Below, one piece after another: positions 27,423-37,311 of a stretch of 64,000 nt of DNA. The stretch is from an uncultured bacterium. GTDB lineage: Bacteria > Bacillota > Clostridia > Lachnospirales > Lachnospiraceae. The notes under the pieces were generated by a model that was not told where the DNA came from, did not search any database, and saw only the letters and a list, made by a program, of their open reading frames with translations. Numbering within the stretch: the first letter of the stretch is position 1; every line of letters begins with the position of its first letter. The position numbers and the translations under genes were made by a program. The DNA lies in assembly GCA_947647735.1 (NCBI GenBank), contig CANSLJ010000006.1:62001-126000 (forward strand), in the 5' to 3' direction.

Positions 27423-28292
27423 ATGGAGCATAAGCTGGTTCTTAAAGCGTATGGGAAAATTAATCTGGGGCTGGATGTGGTGAGAAGACTGGAAAATGGT
27501 TATCATGAGGTACGGATGATCATGCAGTCTGTCGGACTGGCGGATGTTTTGACCATGAGGAGGCTTTCGGAAGATAAGATCATCGTGAAGACGGATAAAG
27601 AAGGGCTGCCCTGTGACGAGAGGAATCTTGCCTACAGGGCGGCAAAGCTGATGAAGGAGAGATACGGCATCCGGGACGGGGTGGAAGTATTTCTGGAGAA
27701 GCATATTCCGATGGCTGCAGGGATGGCTGGCGGTTCGGCTGATTGCGCGGCAGTTTTGAAGGGGATGAACGAACTGTTCGGTTTGGGGCTGACCCTGGAA
27801 AAGCTGCAGGAAGCGGGGGTTAAGCTGGGGGCGGATGTGCCTTTCTGCCTGATGGGAGGGTGTGCGCTGTCCGAGGGGATCGGTGAGGTGCTGACGGCAT
27901 TAAAACAGCCGCCGGAGTGTGTACTTTTGCTGGCAAAACCGGATATTGATGTTTCCACCAAATATGTATATGAAAATTTAAGGCTGGATGCGCTTGAGGG
28001 GCACCCGGATATAGACGGGATGCTGAGGGATATAGAGGAAGGAAACCTTAAAGCACTCTGCGGGAAGATGGAGAATGTACTGGAGTGCGTAACCGGAGAA
28101 GAGTATCCTGTGATCGGAAAGATTGAGAGGATCATGAAGGAAGCCGGAGCATATCAGGCGATCATGAGCGGCAGCGGGCCTACCGTATTCGGGGTGTTCG
28201 GAGAAAAAGAAGACGCCGGCAGGGCGATGGCTGCGATCAGAGAGCAGAATCTGGCAAATGAAGTGTTTCTTTCAAATTTTCAGGCGGTCTGA
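27423..28292 (+). CDS. ispE: 4-diphosphocytidyl-2-C-methyl-D-erythritol kinase
   Basis: 289 residues, GHMP kinase of the non-mevalonate isoprenoid pathway. The N-terminal AYGKINLGLDVV, the ATP-binding PMAAGMAGGSADCAA and the C-terminal MSGSGPTVFGVF are the three GHMP motifs. The open frame extends 22 residues upstream to 27357, but that segment is unlike the family and a GAAGGA site precedes the ATG at 27423. It is likely co-transcribed with the GntR gene 54 bp downstream. Confidence 0.94.
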   Translation: MEHKLVLKAYGKINLGLDVVRRLENGYHEVRMIMQSVGLADVLTMRRLSEDKIIVKTDKEGLPCDERNLAYRAAKLMKERYGIRDGVEVFLEKHIPMAAGMAGGSADCAAVLKGMNELFGLGLTLEKLQEAGVKLGADVPFCLMGGCALSEGIGEVLTALKQPPECVLLLAKPDIDVSTKYVYENLRLDALEGHPDIDGMLRDIEEGNLKALCGKMENVLECVTGEEYPVIGKIERIMKEAGAYQAIMSGSGPTVFGVFGEKEDAGRAMAAIREQNLANEVFLSNFQAV

Positions 28293-28346
28293 CAGAGCGC
28301 CCAAATAGTCCGCACAGGCGGTGGACAGGTAAAGAGAGGGTACAGT

Positions 28347-29030
28347 ATGACATATCATGATTTTGACGCAAGGGTTGACGAACTTTTGCCCCTGAGGGAC
28401 GTGGTATATAAAAAACTGCGAAGAGCGATCCTGCTGGAAGAATTGAAAGCGGGGGAAAGGCTGACGGAGATTCATCTTGCGGACAAGCTCGGGGTAAGCC
28501 GTACGCCGATCAGGGAGGCAATCCGCAAGCTGGAGCAGGAAGGGCTTGTGATCATGATACCCAGACGGGGAACCATAGTTGCTGAAATTACGGAAAAGAG
28601 CCTGAAGGATGTGCTGGAAGTGCGGCGGGTACTGGACATGCTCAGTGCGGAGCTTGCCTGTGAACGGATCGATGATGCGGGGAAAAAGGTGCTTGAACAG
28701 GCATGCAGAGAATTCGAGGAGGCGGTAAAAAGTGGAGATCTGCGTGAAATCGCACAGAAGGATGTGGCGCTGCATAATATTATTGTAGAGATTACCGGAA
28801 ACGGGGTGCTGCGGCAGATGATCAATAATCTGTCTGAGCAGATGTACCGTTATCGCGTGAAATATCTGAAGGATGACAGCAGGTATGAGACGCTGTTAAA
28901 GGAACACCAGGGGATTTATGAGAGCATTGTAAGGCGTGACAGGAAGATGGCGGCACGCCTCGCCAAGGAGCATATCGACAATCAGGAGACGGCGATCATG
29001 AACCAGCTGCATGCGTGGAAATCTGTTTAA
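28347..29030 (+). CDS. GntR-family (FadR/FCD subgroup) transcriptional regulator
   Basis: 227 residues. N-terminal winged helix (residues about 15-80, with GERLTEIHLADKLGVSRTPI and the REAIRKLEQEGLV wing). A C-terminal all-helical FCD ligand domain carries the likely metal-binding histidines in DVALHNIIVE and KEHQGIYESI. The effector and targets are unknown. Position after ispE does not suggest a substrate. Confidence 0.88.
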   Translation: MTYHDFDARVDELLPLRDVVYKKLRRAILLEELKAGERLTEIHLADKLGVSRTPIREAIRKLEQEGLVIMIPRRGTIVAEITEKSLKDVLEVRRVLDMLSAELACERIDDAGKKVLEQACREFEEAVKSGDLREIAQKDVALHNIIVEITGNGVLRQMINNLSEQMYRYRVKYLKDDSRYETLLKEHQGIYESIVRRDRKMAARLAKEHIDNQETAIMNQLHAWKSV

Positions 29031-29082
29031 ACGGTAGAAAAAGAGTCCATACTTCTTATAAATAGCAGAAGGAGTATGGAAT

Positions 29083-29340
29083 ATGACAAAAAAATATAAA
29101 GAGAAATTTACTTTGCAGACGGCGGCCATGTTCGGAAGTATATTGCTCACTCTTGGCTTTTGGGGTATTGCATTTCCGCAATACCTTTTTACGGGGGATT
29201 GTGTCAGGATACTTGATGAGGACGGACAGGATATTACGAAAGAGGCAGAGGAAGAAAAAAATCTCTACTGTGAGATCAGTAATGCGAAGCCGGAACAGAT
29301 TGAGGTAAAGATCAGTATTCTGGAATGGGCAAAAAGATAA
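29083..29340 (+). CDS. Small membrane protein, unknown
   Basis: 85 residues with one hydrophobic segment (about residues 14-36, AAMFGSILLTLGFWGIAFPQ) and an acidic, soluble C-terminal half. No family recognised. A GAAGGAG site precedes the ATG by 9 nt, and the frame and codon use match the neighbours, so I consider it a real gene. It sits between the GntR gene and murI. Confidence 0.6.
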   Translation: MTKKYKEKFTLQTAAMFGSILLTLGFWGIAFPQYLFTGDCVRILDEDGQDITKEAEEEKNLYCEISNAKPEQIEVKISILEWAKR

Positions 29341-29397
29341 AGCGTTTAGAATATCCGCAGAGATACCTGCCGGATAAGGAAAGGATATAGAACAGAA

Positions 29398-30222
29398 ATG
29401 GACAATAGGAAAGAGGCGCCGATCGGGGTGTTTGACTCCGGGGTAGGCGGGCTGACGGTGGTAAAGGAGATCATGTATCAGATACCGAATGAAAAAGTGA
29501 TCTATTTCGGGGATACGGCGAGAGTGCCTTATGGTAATAAAACAAAAGAAACCGTCACGAAATATGCGCTTCAGATCGTCCGTTTTTTAAAGACGCAGAA
29601 TGTAAAGGCAATCGTGGTGGCGTGTAATACGGCAAGCGCCTACGCATTGGAAGAGATTGAGCAGGAAATAGATGTGCCGGTCATCGGTGTCGTAAAGCCC
29701 GGCGCTAAAATGGCGGTGGAATCCACGAAAAACGGAAAAATAGGTGTGATCGGAACCCGGGGGACGATTGGCAGTGAAACCTATACTACATATATCAGAC
29801 AGTTGAATCCCAATGTGGAGGTGATCGGAAAGGAGTGCCCGCTGTTTGTGCATCTTGTGGAGGAAGGCCTCTGGGAAGATCCGGTGACAGAGGAGATCGC
29901 GAAGCGTTATCTGATGGATCTGATCGATGTGGGGATCGATACGCTGATCCTGGGATGCACTCACTATCCGATGATCAGGAAGACCGTGCAGCGTATCATG
30001 GGGGACGGCGTGCGGCTGGTCAACCCTGCTTATGAGACTGCGAGGGAACTGAAAGAACTGTTGAAAGGCCATGATATATTGAATGAACAGACGCCGGGGC
30101 TCGGGACAAATATGCACCGGTTCTTTGTCAGCGATGCGGCGGAACGTTTTCAGATTTTTGCAAATTCCATCTTAAAGTATGGTATCCTGTCGGCAAAGGT
30201 TATCCATGTTGAGGAATATTGA
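29398..30222 (+). CDS. murI: Glutamate racemase
   Basis: 274 residues. Makes D-glutamate for peptidoglycan. GVFDSGVGGLTVVKEI is the family start, and the two catalytic cysteines are C76 (VACNTASAYA) and C187 (LGCTHYPM). It ends 6 nt before the DUF1934 gene, a common arrangement suggesting a shared transcript. Confidence 0.95.
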   Translation: MDNRKEAPIGVFDSGVGGLTVVKEIMYQIPNEKVIYFGDTARVPYGNKTKETVTKYALQIVRFLKTQNVKAIVVACNTASAYALEEIEQEIDVPVIGVVKPGAKMAVESTKNGKIGVIGTRGTIGSETYTTYIRQLNPNVEVIGKECPLFVHLVEEGLWEDPVTEEIAKRYLMDLIDVGIDTLILGCTHYPMIRKTVQRIMGDGVRLVNPAYETARELKELLKGHDILNEQTPGLGTNMHRFFVSDAAERFQIFANSILKYGILSAKVIHVEEY

Positions 30223-30228
30223 GAAGAT

Positions 30229-30660
30229 ATGATCAGAGAAAAAAGCAGAGAATGCAAAGTTCTTGTTACTTCCTGCCAGATCAACAGGGAGGGGGAGGAA
30301 CAGGTCATAAAAGCAGAAAGTAAAGGGCAGCTATCCGAAAGGGAGGGCGTCCTTTATGTGCTTTATGAGGAAAATACGGAGGAAGGGCAGATCGTAAAAA
30401 ATCTGTTGAGGATTGAGGCGGATGGTCTTCGCGTCAGCCTGAAAAAATCCGGCGCGGTTTCCTGGAAAATTATTTTTGAACGGGGAAAAAGGGACAGATC
30501 GGAGTATGAAACGCCCTATGGCGCACTGGAGATCAGCGTGGATACGAAAGTGGTAAAACTGCAGAGAGCGGAAGAAAAAATCAGCCTGCAGCTCGCCTAT
30601 GCCCTTTTTATACAGGGGGAAAAACAGGCGGACTGCAGGCTGGAAACAGAAATTCGGTAA
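30229..30660 (+). CDS. DUF1934 domain protein
   Basis: 143 residues resembling the small lipocalin-like beta-barrel DUF1934 family found in Firmicutes, from the pattern YVLYEENTEEGQIVKNLLRIE, FERGKRDRSEYETPYG and LQLAYALFIQGE. Function unknown. It begins 6 nt after murI, so translation may be coupled. It is convergent with the next gene. Confidence 0.78.
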   Translation: MIREKSRECKVLVTSCQINREGEEQVIKAESKGQLSEREGVLYVLYEENTEEGQIVKNLLRIEADGLRVSLKKSGAVSWKIIFERGKRDRSEYETPYGALEISVDTKVVKLQRAEEKISLQLAYALFIQGEKQADCRLETEIR

Positions 30661-30674
30661 AGGCCGGGAAGTAT

Positions 30675-31154
30675 TTATTTCACCTGGCCGACACCGGCTT
30701 TTTCCTGTGCTTTTTCCAGAAGCTGCTTGAATTTGCTTTTCTTTTTGGTGTTCTGAGGTGTGTTGTTTTTACCGTGCATTCCTTTTACGGAAGTGATATA
30801 AATGCCGCTGACAACAGCTTTTACCTCTTTCTTCACCGGAATATCGTCAAAAATCTTTTCGTCTGCCACAAGTGAAACGATCTGAGGACCGACTTTAGCT
30901 TTTACGATAGGAAGCTTGGAACGGCGCATCAGTTTCGGCGTCTGGTCGATGACCGCCTGCGGCAGTCCGGATTCCGTCAGTTTCATTCGTTTTTTATCTA
31001 TGATCAGCATACTTACATTCTGTTTGTAGGCATCGATCTGCGCCTGCTGTTCAGCCTGTTTTTTCTGGGCTTTTTTTCCAAGAAAATAAAGAACGACGAT
31101 GGCTGCGACTAAGATGACGAGTATGACGATCAGTACAATGGTTCCTGTGCTCAT
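30675..31154 (-). CDS. Membrane-anchored protein of unknown function
   Basis: 159 residues with an N-terminal membrane segment (IVLIVILVILVAAIVVLYFL), then a short coiled-coil-like KKAQKKQAEQQAQ region and a soluble beta-rich middle ending in a basic Lys-rich tail. The true start is the ATG at 31154, which has AAGGAGGAG 6 nt upstream, rather than the longer open frame reaching 31343. No family recognised; I believe similar proteins occur across Lachnospiraceae. Confidence 0.72.
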   Translation of the reverse strand: MSTGTIVLIVILVILVAAIVVLYFLGKKAQKKQAEQQAQIDAYKQNVSMLIIDKKRMKLTESGLPQAVIDQTPKLMRRSKLPIVKAKVGPQIVSLVADEKIFDDIPVKKEVKAVVSGIYITSVKGMHGKNNTPQNTKKKSKFKQLLEKAQEKAGVGQVK

Positions 31155-31341
31155 GAAATCTCCTCCTTGGGTGTATCTGGATGTACACAATAAAAGTATT
31201 TTAGCATTTATTTTGGGCTGTGGCAAGACGAGAAAATGGATTTTAGCTGAAGAATTTCGGGAAATACTTTGTAAGAAGAGACAAGTTGTGGTAGAATAAA
31301 AAAATATTGAGGTTTTATATTGAGGAAAGGAAAAATTTATC

Positions 31342-32358
31342 ATGAGGAGAAAATGGATAGCGGCGCTGCTGCTGGTCAGTGTGGTTTGTATGGCGACGGG
31401 CTGCGGGAAGAAGAATATTACGATAGCGGATCTGAAGGATGTGGAAGTGGAAAAATATGTGACGCTTCCGGATTATAAGAATCTGGCGGTGATGCAGCCT
31501 GAAAAGGTGGAGATAACAGACGCCTATGTGAGCAGCTATATCAACAGCCGTATTGACGCTGTGAGCGATCTGCATGAACTGACAGGGACAATAGAGAACG
31601 GGGATGTGGTGAATATCGATTATGCGGGGACGATCGACGGGACGGCGTTTCAGGGCGGTACGGCTCAGGCGCAGCTTCTGGAGATCGGTTCCGGCAGTTT
31701 TATAGAGGGATTTGAGGAAGGGCTGATCGGTGCGAGTGTGGGGGAGACGAAGGAGCTTTCCCTGAAGTTTCCGGATAATTACCGCAGTGCCGATGTGGCG
31801 GGAAAGGATTGTGTTTTTGCCGTAAAGATCAACTATATTTTATCGGAGCTTACGGATGAGAATGTGAATCTGGTGGATTCCGGTTATCAGAGTGCGGATG
31901 CCTACCGGGAGGATGCGAGGAACATGCTGATAGAATATACGGAATATCAGTATGAGAGGGAGCTGGAGAGCAGCATTGCAACAAGCCTGATCTCGGGCGG
32001 CACTTATGAGGAGATACCGGAGTCCCTGATCGAAGATTATGAGGACAGCCTGCGGACGGATTTTGAGAATGCGGCAACACAGGCCGGGGTGAGCCTGGAG
32101 GACTATATGGCGAGTATGTATGGCGTTTCCGCGGATTCTCTGGATACCGAACTGGCAACTATTGCGGAGCGTTGTGCCAGAGAAGGGCTTGCATTGCAGG
32201 CGATCGCAAATCAGGAGGGAATTACCGTTTCAGACGAGGAACTGGATGCCGCGATTTCCGGCTATGAGGATACTGAGGGGCTGGATAAGGAAAATGTAAG
32301 GGTGAACCTTCTGTATGATAAGGTGTATGATTTTCTGATGGATATCTATGGGGCATGA
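31342..32358 (+). CDS. Trigger-factor-like FKBP-type lipoprotein
   Basis: 338 residues. Signal peptide with lipobox CMATGCGK (Cys21), then an FKBP-type peptidyl-prolyl isomerase domain (about 85-175; GDVVNIDYAGTIDGTAFQGG and GSGSFIEGFEEGLIGA), then a helical C-terminal region like that of trigger factor. It lacks the ribosome-binding N-terminal domain of true trigger factor. It is therefore a surface foldase candidate rather than the cytosolic chaperone. The next gene, asnS, is 41 bp downstream. Confidence 0.85.
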   Translation: MRRKWIAALLLVSVVCMATGCGKKNITIADLKDVEVEKYVTLPDYKNLAVMQPEKVEITDAYVSSYINSRIDAVSDLHELTGTIENGDVVNIDYAGTIDGTAFQGGTAQAQLLEIGSGSFIEGFEEGLIGASVGETKELSLKFPDNYRSADVAGKDCVFAVKINYILSELTDENVNLVDSGYQSADAYREDARNMLIEYTEYQYERELESSIATSLISGGTYEEIPESLIEDYEDSLRTDFENAATQAGVSLEDYMASMYGVSADSLDTELATIAERCAREGLALQAIANQEGITVSDEELDAAISGYEDTEGLDKENVRVNLLYDKVYDFLMDIYGA

Positions 32359-32399
32359 TAAGACCGGAAAGGGAATGAAGAAAAGAGAGGAGAGGGAAG

Positions 32400-33791
32400 A
32401 TGGATTTAACAGAAATTCGCGAATTGTATAGAAATAAGGAAGAATATATCGGAAAGCAGATAACGGTGGGCGGCTGGATCAGGAGCATCAGGGATTCCAA
32501 GACGTTTGGGTTTATTGTGGTGAACGACGGAACCTTTTTTGAGCCGCTACAGATCGTTTACAGCGACAAGCTGGACAATTTTGAGGAGATCAGCAGGCTG
32601 AATGTGGGTGCGGCGATCGTTGTCAAAGGAACACTGGTGGCAACGCCGCAGGCGAAACAGCCTTTTGAGATCCAGGCGGAGGAGGTAATGGTGGAGGGCG
32701 CTTCCGTGCCGGAGTATCCGCTCCAGAAAAAACGTCACAGCTTTGAGTATCTGAGGACGATCCCCCATCTTAGGGCAAGGACCAACACGTTTCAGGCTGT
32801 GTTCAGGGTACGTTCCCTGATCGCCTATGCCATCCATACGTTCTTTATGGAGAGGGGCTTTGTCTATGTGCATACACCGATCATCACAGGTTCTGACTGT
32901 GAGGGAGCAGGTGAGATGTTCCAGGTGACAACGCTGGATATGGAAAATCCGCCGAAGAGGGATGACGGAAGTATAGATTATGACAGCGACTTTTTCGGAA
33001 AACAGGCAAACCTTACGGTTTCCGGCCAGCTCAATGTGGAGACCTATGCTTTTGCTTTTAAGAATGTTTATACGTTCGGCCCCACCTTCCGGGCGGAAAA
33101 CTCCAATACGACGCGCCATGCGGCGGAGTTCTGGATGATCGAGCCGGAGATCGCCTTCGCGGACCTGAAGGATGATATGATCCTGGCAGAATCCATGATC
33201 AAATATGTGATCCGTTATGTGCTGGAGCATGCGCCGGAGGAGATGAAGTTCTTTAACAGCTTTGTGGACAAGGGACTGATCGAGCGGCTTGAGCATGTGG
33301 CGAATTCTGATTTTGCCCATGTGACCTACACGGAAGCAATTGACATTTTAGAGAAGCATAATGATGAGTTTGATTACAAGGTTTCCTGGGGCTGTGATCT
33401 GCAGACGGAGCATGAGCGCTACCTGACAGAAAAGGAATTTAAGCGTCCTGTTTTCGTGACAGATTATCCGAAGGAGATCAAAGCGTTCTATATGAAGCTG
33501 AACGAGGACGGGAAGACAGTAGCGGCTATGGACTGCCTTGTGCCGGGGATCGGTGAGATCATCGGCGGTTCCCAGAGGGAAGACGACCTTGAGACGCTGG
33601 AGAGAAGAATGGAAGAGATGGGGCTGAAAAAGGAAGATTACGATTTTTATCTGGATCTTCGCCGTTACGGTTCCGTGCGCCATGCGGGCTTCGGACTCGG
33701 GTTTGAGCGCTGCGTGATGTATCTGACAGGTATGTCGAATATTCGTGATGTGCTGCCGTTCCCGAGGACTGTGAAGAACTGTGAGTTGTAA
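32400..33791 (+). CDS. asnS: Asparaginyl-tRNA synthetase
   Basis: 463 residues, class II synthetase. OB-fold anticodon domain at the N-terminus ([20 protein letters not shown]), motif 2 in [20 protein letters not shown] and motif 3 in [15 protein letters not shown]. The asparagine-specific character is supported by overall resemblance; AspS has a large insert not seen here. GGAGAGGGAAG precedes the ATG. There is no T-box leader in the 41-bp upstream gap. R1 copy 3 starts 16 bp after the stop codon. Confidence 0.95.
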   Translation: MDLTEIRELYRNKEEYIGKQITVGGWIRSIRDSKTFGFIVVNDGTFFEPLQIVYSDKLDNFEEISRLNVGAAIVVKGTLVATPQAKQPFEIQAEEVMVEGASVPEYPLQKKRHSFEYLRTIPHLRARTNTFQAVFRVRSLIAYAIHTFFMERGFVYVHTPIITGSDCEGAGEMFQVTTLDMENPPKRDDGSIDYDSDFFGKQANLTVSGQLNVETYAFAFKNVYTFGPTFRAENSNTTRHAAEFWMIEPEIAFADLKDDMILAESMIKYVIRYVLEHAPEEMKFFNSFVDKGLIERLEHVANSDFAHVTYTEAIDILEKHNDEFDYKVSWGCDLQTEHERYLTEKEFKRPVFVTDYPKEIKAFYMKLNEDGKTVAAMDCLVPGIGEIIGGSQREDDLETLERRMEEMGLKKEDYDFYLDLRRYGSVRHAGFGLGFERCVMYLTGMSNIRDVLPFPRTVKNCEL

Positions 33792-33806
33792 ATTGTGAGA
33801 ACGGAC

Positions 33807-33945
33807 GCTATGTCAGGAATTATATTCCCTCGTCGCCACGCTCTCGCTCTGTAAAAAACGCAGCGGACACTAAACTCGTGAAATACCTCGTTAAGTGCCG
33901 GCGTTTTTTGAAGGGCTCCTTAGGGAATATAATTCCTGACATAGC
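33807..33945 (+). repeat. Palindromic covarying element R1, copy 3
   Basis: Perfect 24-bp inverted arms at 33807-33830 and 33922-33945 enclose the R1 core: AAAACGC, AG bulge, CGG, A bulge, CACT, loop, AGTG, CCG, GCGTTTT. Outer arm sequence differs from the other copies while remaining fully self-complementary. It lies between asnS and the NlpC/P60 gene with no T-run after it. Confidence 0.92.
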
Positions 33946-33991
33946 TGACTATGGCTTTATTTACAGATGGTACCTTAAAAGATATTACGGA

Positions 33992-34000
33992 TGGTATAAT
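33992..34000 (+). promoter_or_regulatory. Extended -10 promoter for the NlpC/P60 gene
   Basis: TGGTATAAT matches an extended -10 box (TGN-TATAAT) 25 bp upstream of the gene start, with no clear -35. It is just outside R1 copy 3. Confidence 0.5.
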
Positions 34001-34025
34001 GGACATCGGTTGATTTTGAGAAAAG

Positions 34026-35276
34026 ATGAGAAGTTGCATGAGAAAGAGAGTAAGAAATACAATATGTCTGCTTATATGTCTGTTGCTTTTTTTGGAGAGC
34101 TCCGGCAGCGTTCAGGCGGTTACGATCGAGGAGCTGCGGCAGCAGATCGAGGAGAGCCAGAGTCAGCTCAACAGTGAAAATGAAGTGATCTCCGGGCTGC
34201 AGGATGAGCAGGATCTGATCGAGGAGGAGATCAATGATCTGGATGCGGAGCTGGTGAATCTGTATACGGAGATCAGTGTGCTGGAAGATCAGATTCTGGA
34301 GCAGGAAGGCAAGATCGCGGAGAAGGAAGCCGAGATCGAGGTGGCGCAGGAAGAGTTTGAGGCTGCGGAAGCGGAGGAGCGGCGCCAGTATGAGGCGATG
34401 AAGGAGCGGATCCGTTTCACCTACGAGCAGGGCGAGAGCACTTATATAAAACTGCTCCTCTCCAGCGGAAGCTTCAGCGAGTTACTGAACCGGGCGGAAT
34501 TTATAGAGGAAGTTTCGGCATATGATGACCGTATGCTGGCAGAGTATCAGGCGATCAAGCAGAAGGTTGCGGATATGAAGGCGAAGCTGGAGGCGGATCG
34601 GGCGGCACTGGTGGAAGAGAAGGAGGCGCTGGAGGCGGACAAGGCTTCTCTTGCCCAGCAGCAGAGTTACCTGAACGGTATTCTGGCTCAGAAAAAAGCG
34701 ATCAGCGCCAACTATGATGCGGAAATTGCGGCGGCCAAAAACCGGGCGGCACAGTTTAAGCAACAGATCGCGGCAGATACAAAGAAGATCCAGCAGATTC
34801 AGGAGGAAGAGCGCAAAAGGCTGGAGGCACAGAACAACAGCAGTAGCAGCAGTGGAAAAACCACGGCTTCGAATCCCAATGCGGCAAAGACCATAGGGGC
34901 GGCGCAGGCTGTTGTGGCACAGTCATCCGGCAGTTCATCCGGAAAATCCATTGCGAATTATGCCTGTCAGTTTATCGGAAATCCCTATGTGTCCGGCGGC
35001 ACAAGCCTGACAAACGGAGCGGACTGTTCCGGCTTCATTTACAGATTGTATGCGGATTACGGCTACCGGGTTCCCCGAACTTCCTCACAGCTTCGGAGCG
35101 TGGGCACTGAAGTTTCTTATTCCGAGGCACAGCCTGGCGATATTATCTGTTATGAGGGACATGTGGGTATGTATATCGGCGGGGGGATGATCGTTCATGC
35201 GAGTACCCAGAGGACCGGTATCAAGGTCAGCAATGCGCAGTATCGTCCGATCCTGACAGTGAGACGGGTAATGTAA
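34026..35276 (+). CDS. Secreted NlpC/P60 peptidoglycan endopeptidase with coiled coil
   Basis: 416 residues. Signal peptide (hydrophobic NTICLLICLLLFLESSGSVQA, cleavage likely after VQA), a long coiled coil (residues about 30-260), a Ser/Thr/Gln-rich linker, then a C-terminal NlpC/P60 domain (about 305-416). The catalytic cysteine is in NGADCSGFIYRLYADYG and the histidine in GHVGMYIGGG. It should cut cell-wall peptides during growth or separation, with the coiled coil likely regulating it as in PcsB or CwlO-type proteins. An in-frame ATG at 34038 is an alternative start. Confidence 0.9.
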   Translation: MRSCMRKRVRNTICLLICLLLFLESSGSVQAVTIEELRQQIEESQSQLNSENEVISGLQDEQDLIEEEINDLDAELVNLYTEISVLEDQILEQEGKIAEKEAEIEVAQEEFEAAEAEERRQYEAMKERIRFTYEQGESTYIKLLLSSGSFSELLNRAEFIEEVSAYDDRMLAEYQAIKQKVADMKAKLEADRAALVEEKEALEADKASLAQQQSYLNGILAQKKAISANYDAEIAAAKNRAAQFKQQIAADTKKIQQIQEEERKRLEAQNNSSSSSGKTTASNPNAAKTIGAAQAVVAQSSGSSSGKSIANYACQFIGNPYVSGGTSLTNGADCSGFIYRLYADYGYRVPRTSSQLRSVGTEVSYSEAQPGDIICYEGHVGMYIGGGMIVHASTQRTGIKVSNAQYRPILTVRRVM

Positions 35277-35349
35277 GAAAGAGAAAAAGAGAGCCAGGAG
35301 GCCAATGGCATTGTAAAAGCTTATTATAGAGATTTTTGCATAAAATCAA

Positions 35350-35386
35350 TGGGAAGCCAGTAAAAATCAAGGCTTCCCATATTTTG
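35350..35386 (+). terminator. Convergent terminator
   Basis: TGGGAAGCC pairs perfectly with GGCTTCCCA, followed by TATTTTG on the plus strand and ATTGATTTT on the minus strand. It separates the NlpC/P60 gene from the AAA-ATPase gene. Confidence 0.8.
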
Positions 35387-35410
35387 TCTGTATGTGGTAT
35401 ATTACATATT

Positions 35411-37174
35411 CTAGACTTCATACGTTCTGTTTATGTCATCTATAGAACCGATCAACACGGTTTTTCCCTCGAAGGCAAAGCCGTAACTGCAGATGCGTTC
35501 TGCAGGAATACCCCGGGAGATAAGCTCCGCCGCATACTGTTTTTCCTCGATCTGACGAAGGGCAGAATTTAAGGTATCTTCCAGAGTTTTTTCGCGCCGG
35601 ACATTTCTCACTTTAAATTCAAGGATAATCGCATTATCCTTGATAATTGCATTGTCTTTGGTGATCGCATCACCTTCATTTATTTTTTTAGGTTCAAGCA
35701 CCACATCATATCTGCCAAAGCCGCTTTCCCGGTTCGATGTGATCAGATAGCGGTCCTGCAGATCTACGATTAATCCAAGCACAAATCCGTGATAGAAACG
35801 TTCTGGTTCCAAGCCGGAGGGCTTCATACCTGTATCGAAGTAACTGAAAGTACTGAGCGCCACACGGTTCATGTATTCGTTCATGGCATCCAAATCACCA
35901 AGCAGAAGGGCTTTCACGAAATCATTATAATCCTCCTTGCTGCCTCCAAACCATCCCCGTACCATGTTCTGGAACATGCGTTTTACTTCATGGTTGGTGA
36001 GAGCCAACTCATACATGATCTCTTCGTTTTCTCCAATCTCTCCTGCGTCATCGTAGCTTAAAACTTTCAGATAACCGCTGGCGAGCAGCAGGCTCCAGAT
36101 GGCGGATTCACTCTGGTCCAACTGGTCATAGACGATCTGCTCATCGATGGGGACGCGGATCGTGCCGCCCTGAAGGAGTATCTCAAACTGCTCCTTTATC
36201 CTGCGGGATCCCTGACGCAACAATTTCCCTGCCAGAGAGTTGGAACTGGTATTTGCCCAGTAGGTGGAAAGTTTTCCGGTATCCAAAAAATTTAAAATGG
36301 ACCATGGATTATAGATATCTCTGTGCTGTCCGAAAACAAAGCCGTCATACCACCATTTTACCTGTTCCTTTTCTTCGTAAAGTCCGCATTCTTCCATTGT
36401 CGTGAATACTTCGGCTTCTGTAAAACCGAAAGAATCCGCATATTCGTCCGAAGTCGTAGTAACTACTTTCAGGTTATTCAGATCGGAGAAGATAGATTCC
36501 TTGCTTACTCTGGTAATTCCCGTCATGATTCCCCGCTCCAACCATGGATTTGTCTTAAATGTGGAGTTAAATAAATTTCTGGTGAAGGCAACAAGCTCTT
36601 TCCAATAGCCGCTTACATAAGCTTCCTGAAGAGGTGTATCATATTCGTCCAGAAGAATTATTGCTTTTTTTCCGTGACAACGATACAAGTATTCGGAAAG
36701 ACGTCTCAATGTATCGGAAGCCATATAGTCCTCCATTGTGGCGGACACTTTTTGATATTCTGTTTTCTCATTTTCATTTAGAAAAGAACCTTTCAGCAAA
36801 AAGTCGGATCGGTTATACAAATCCGCTATGATCTGACAGATTTTTTTTCGTGTTTCCGCAAAAGAAGTCTCCTTTACGCCGGCAAAGCTTAAAAAAATGA
36901 CAGGATATGTCCCCTGCAGGTTCCGGTATTTTTCGTCCGTCCATATCTCCAGTCCCTCAAACAGATCGCTGCGCTCCGCATATTTCACGGAGAAGAACTG
37001 CTCCACCATACTCATGTTCAGGGTTTTCCCGAACCGGCGGGGACGGGTGATCAATGTGACTTTATCTCCGCTTTCCCACCACTCCTTAATAAAGGGAGTT
37101 TTATCAATATAGAAATATTCGTTTGTAATGATCTCTTCAAAATCCTGTAATCCGATCGCAACTGTCCTTGCCAT
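35411..37174 (-). CDS. AAA-ATPase-like protein with C-terminal PD-(D/E)XK nuclease-like domain
   Basis: 587 residues. Starts MARTVAIGLQDFEEIITNEY, with a P-loop-like RPRRFGKTLNMSMVEQFF near residue 45 and Walker-B-like AIILLDEYDTPLQEA. The C-terminal end has a PD-(D/E)XK-like YDVVLEPKK...IILEFKV motif. This matches the large DUF1703-type family common in gut Bacteroides and Clostridia. Its function is unknown and it may be part of a mobile or defence-related group. The open frame extends upstream to 37309, but GAGGAG lies 6 nt before the ATG at 37174. The region is more AT-rich than the core genes. Confidence 0.85.
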   Translation of the reverse strand: MARTVAIGLQDFEEIITNEYFYIDKTPFIKEWWESGDKVTLITRPRRFGKTLNMSMVEQFFSVKYAERSDLFEGLEIWTDEKYRNLQGTYPVIFLSFAGVKETSFAETRKKICQIIADLYNRSDFLLKGSFLNENEKTEYQKVSATMEDYMASDTLRRLSEYLYRCHGKKAIILLDEYDTPLQEAYVSGYWKELVAFTRNLFNSTFKTNPWLERGIMTGITRVSKESIFSDLNNLKVVTTTSDEYADSFGFTEAEVFTTMEECGLYEEKEQVKWWYDGFVFGQHRDIYNPWSILNFLDTGKLSTYWANTSSNSLAGKLLRQGSRRIKEQFEILLQGGTIRVPIDEQIVYDQLDQSESAIWSLLLASGYLKVLSYDDAGEIGENEEIMYELALTNHEVKRMFQNMVRGWFGGSKEDYNDFVKALLLGDLDAMNEYMNRVALSTFSYFDTGMKPSGLEPERFYHGFVLGLIVDLQDRYLITSNRESGFGRYDVVLEPKKINEGDAITKDNAIIKDNAIILEFKVRNVRREKTLEDTLNSALRQIEEKQYAAELISRGIPAERICSYGFAFEGKTVLIGSIDDINRTYEV

Positions 37175-37311
37175 AAGCATCTCCTCGATAGATGATGTAT
37201 TGCCTCCTGCCGATGCATTTAGTATATATGATTCATCGTTAAAATACAATTGGCTTAAATATCTTTTCGCAAAGAAAAGGGGATGGAAGAAAATGATTTT
37301 ACTTAGCATTT

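Noticed and set aside
34756-34938. Small reverse-strand open frames rich in Pro/Ser/Cys, here and within many genes
   Set aside because: They lie opposite strong coding sequence, lack ribosome sites and reflect codon bias of the real gene.
35411-37174. The DUF1703-like ATPase as part of a defence island
   Set aside because: No restriction, toxin-antitoxin or other defence genes flank it, so no system can be claimed.
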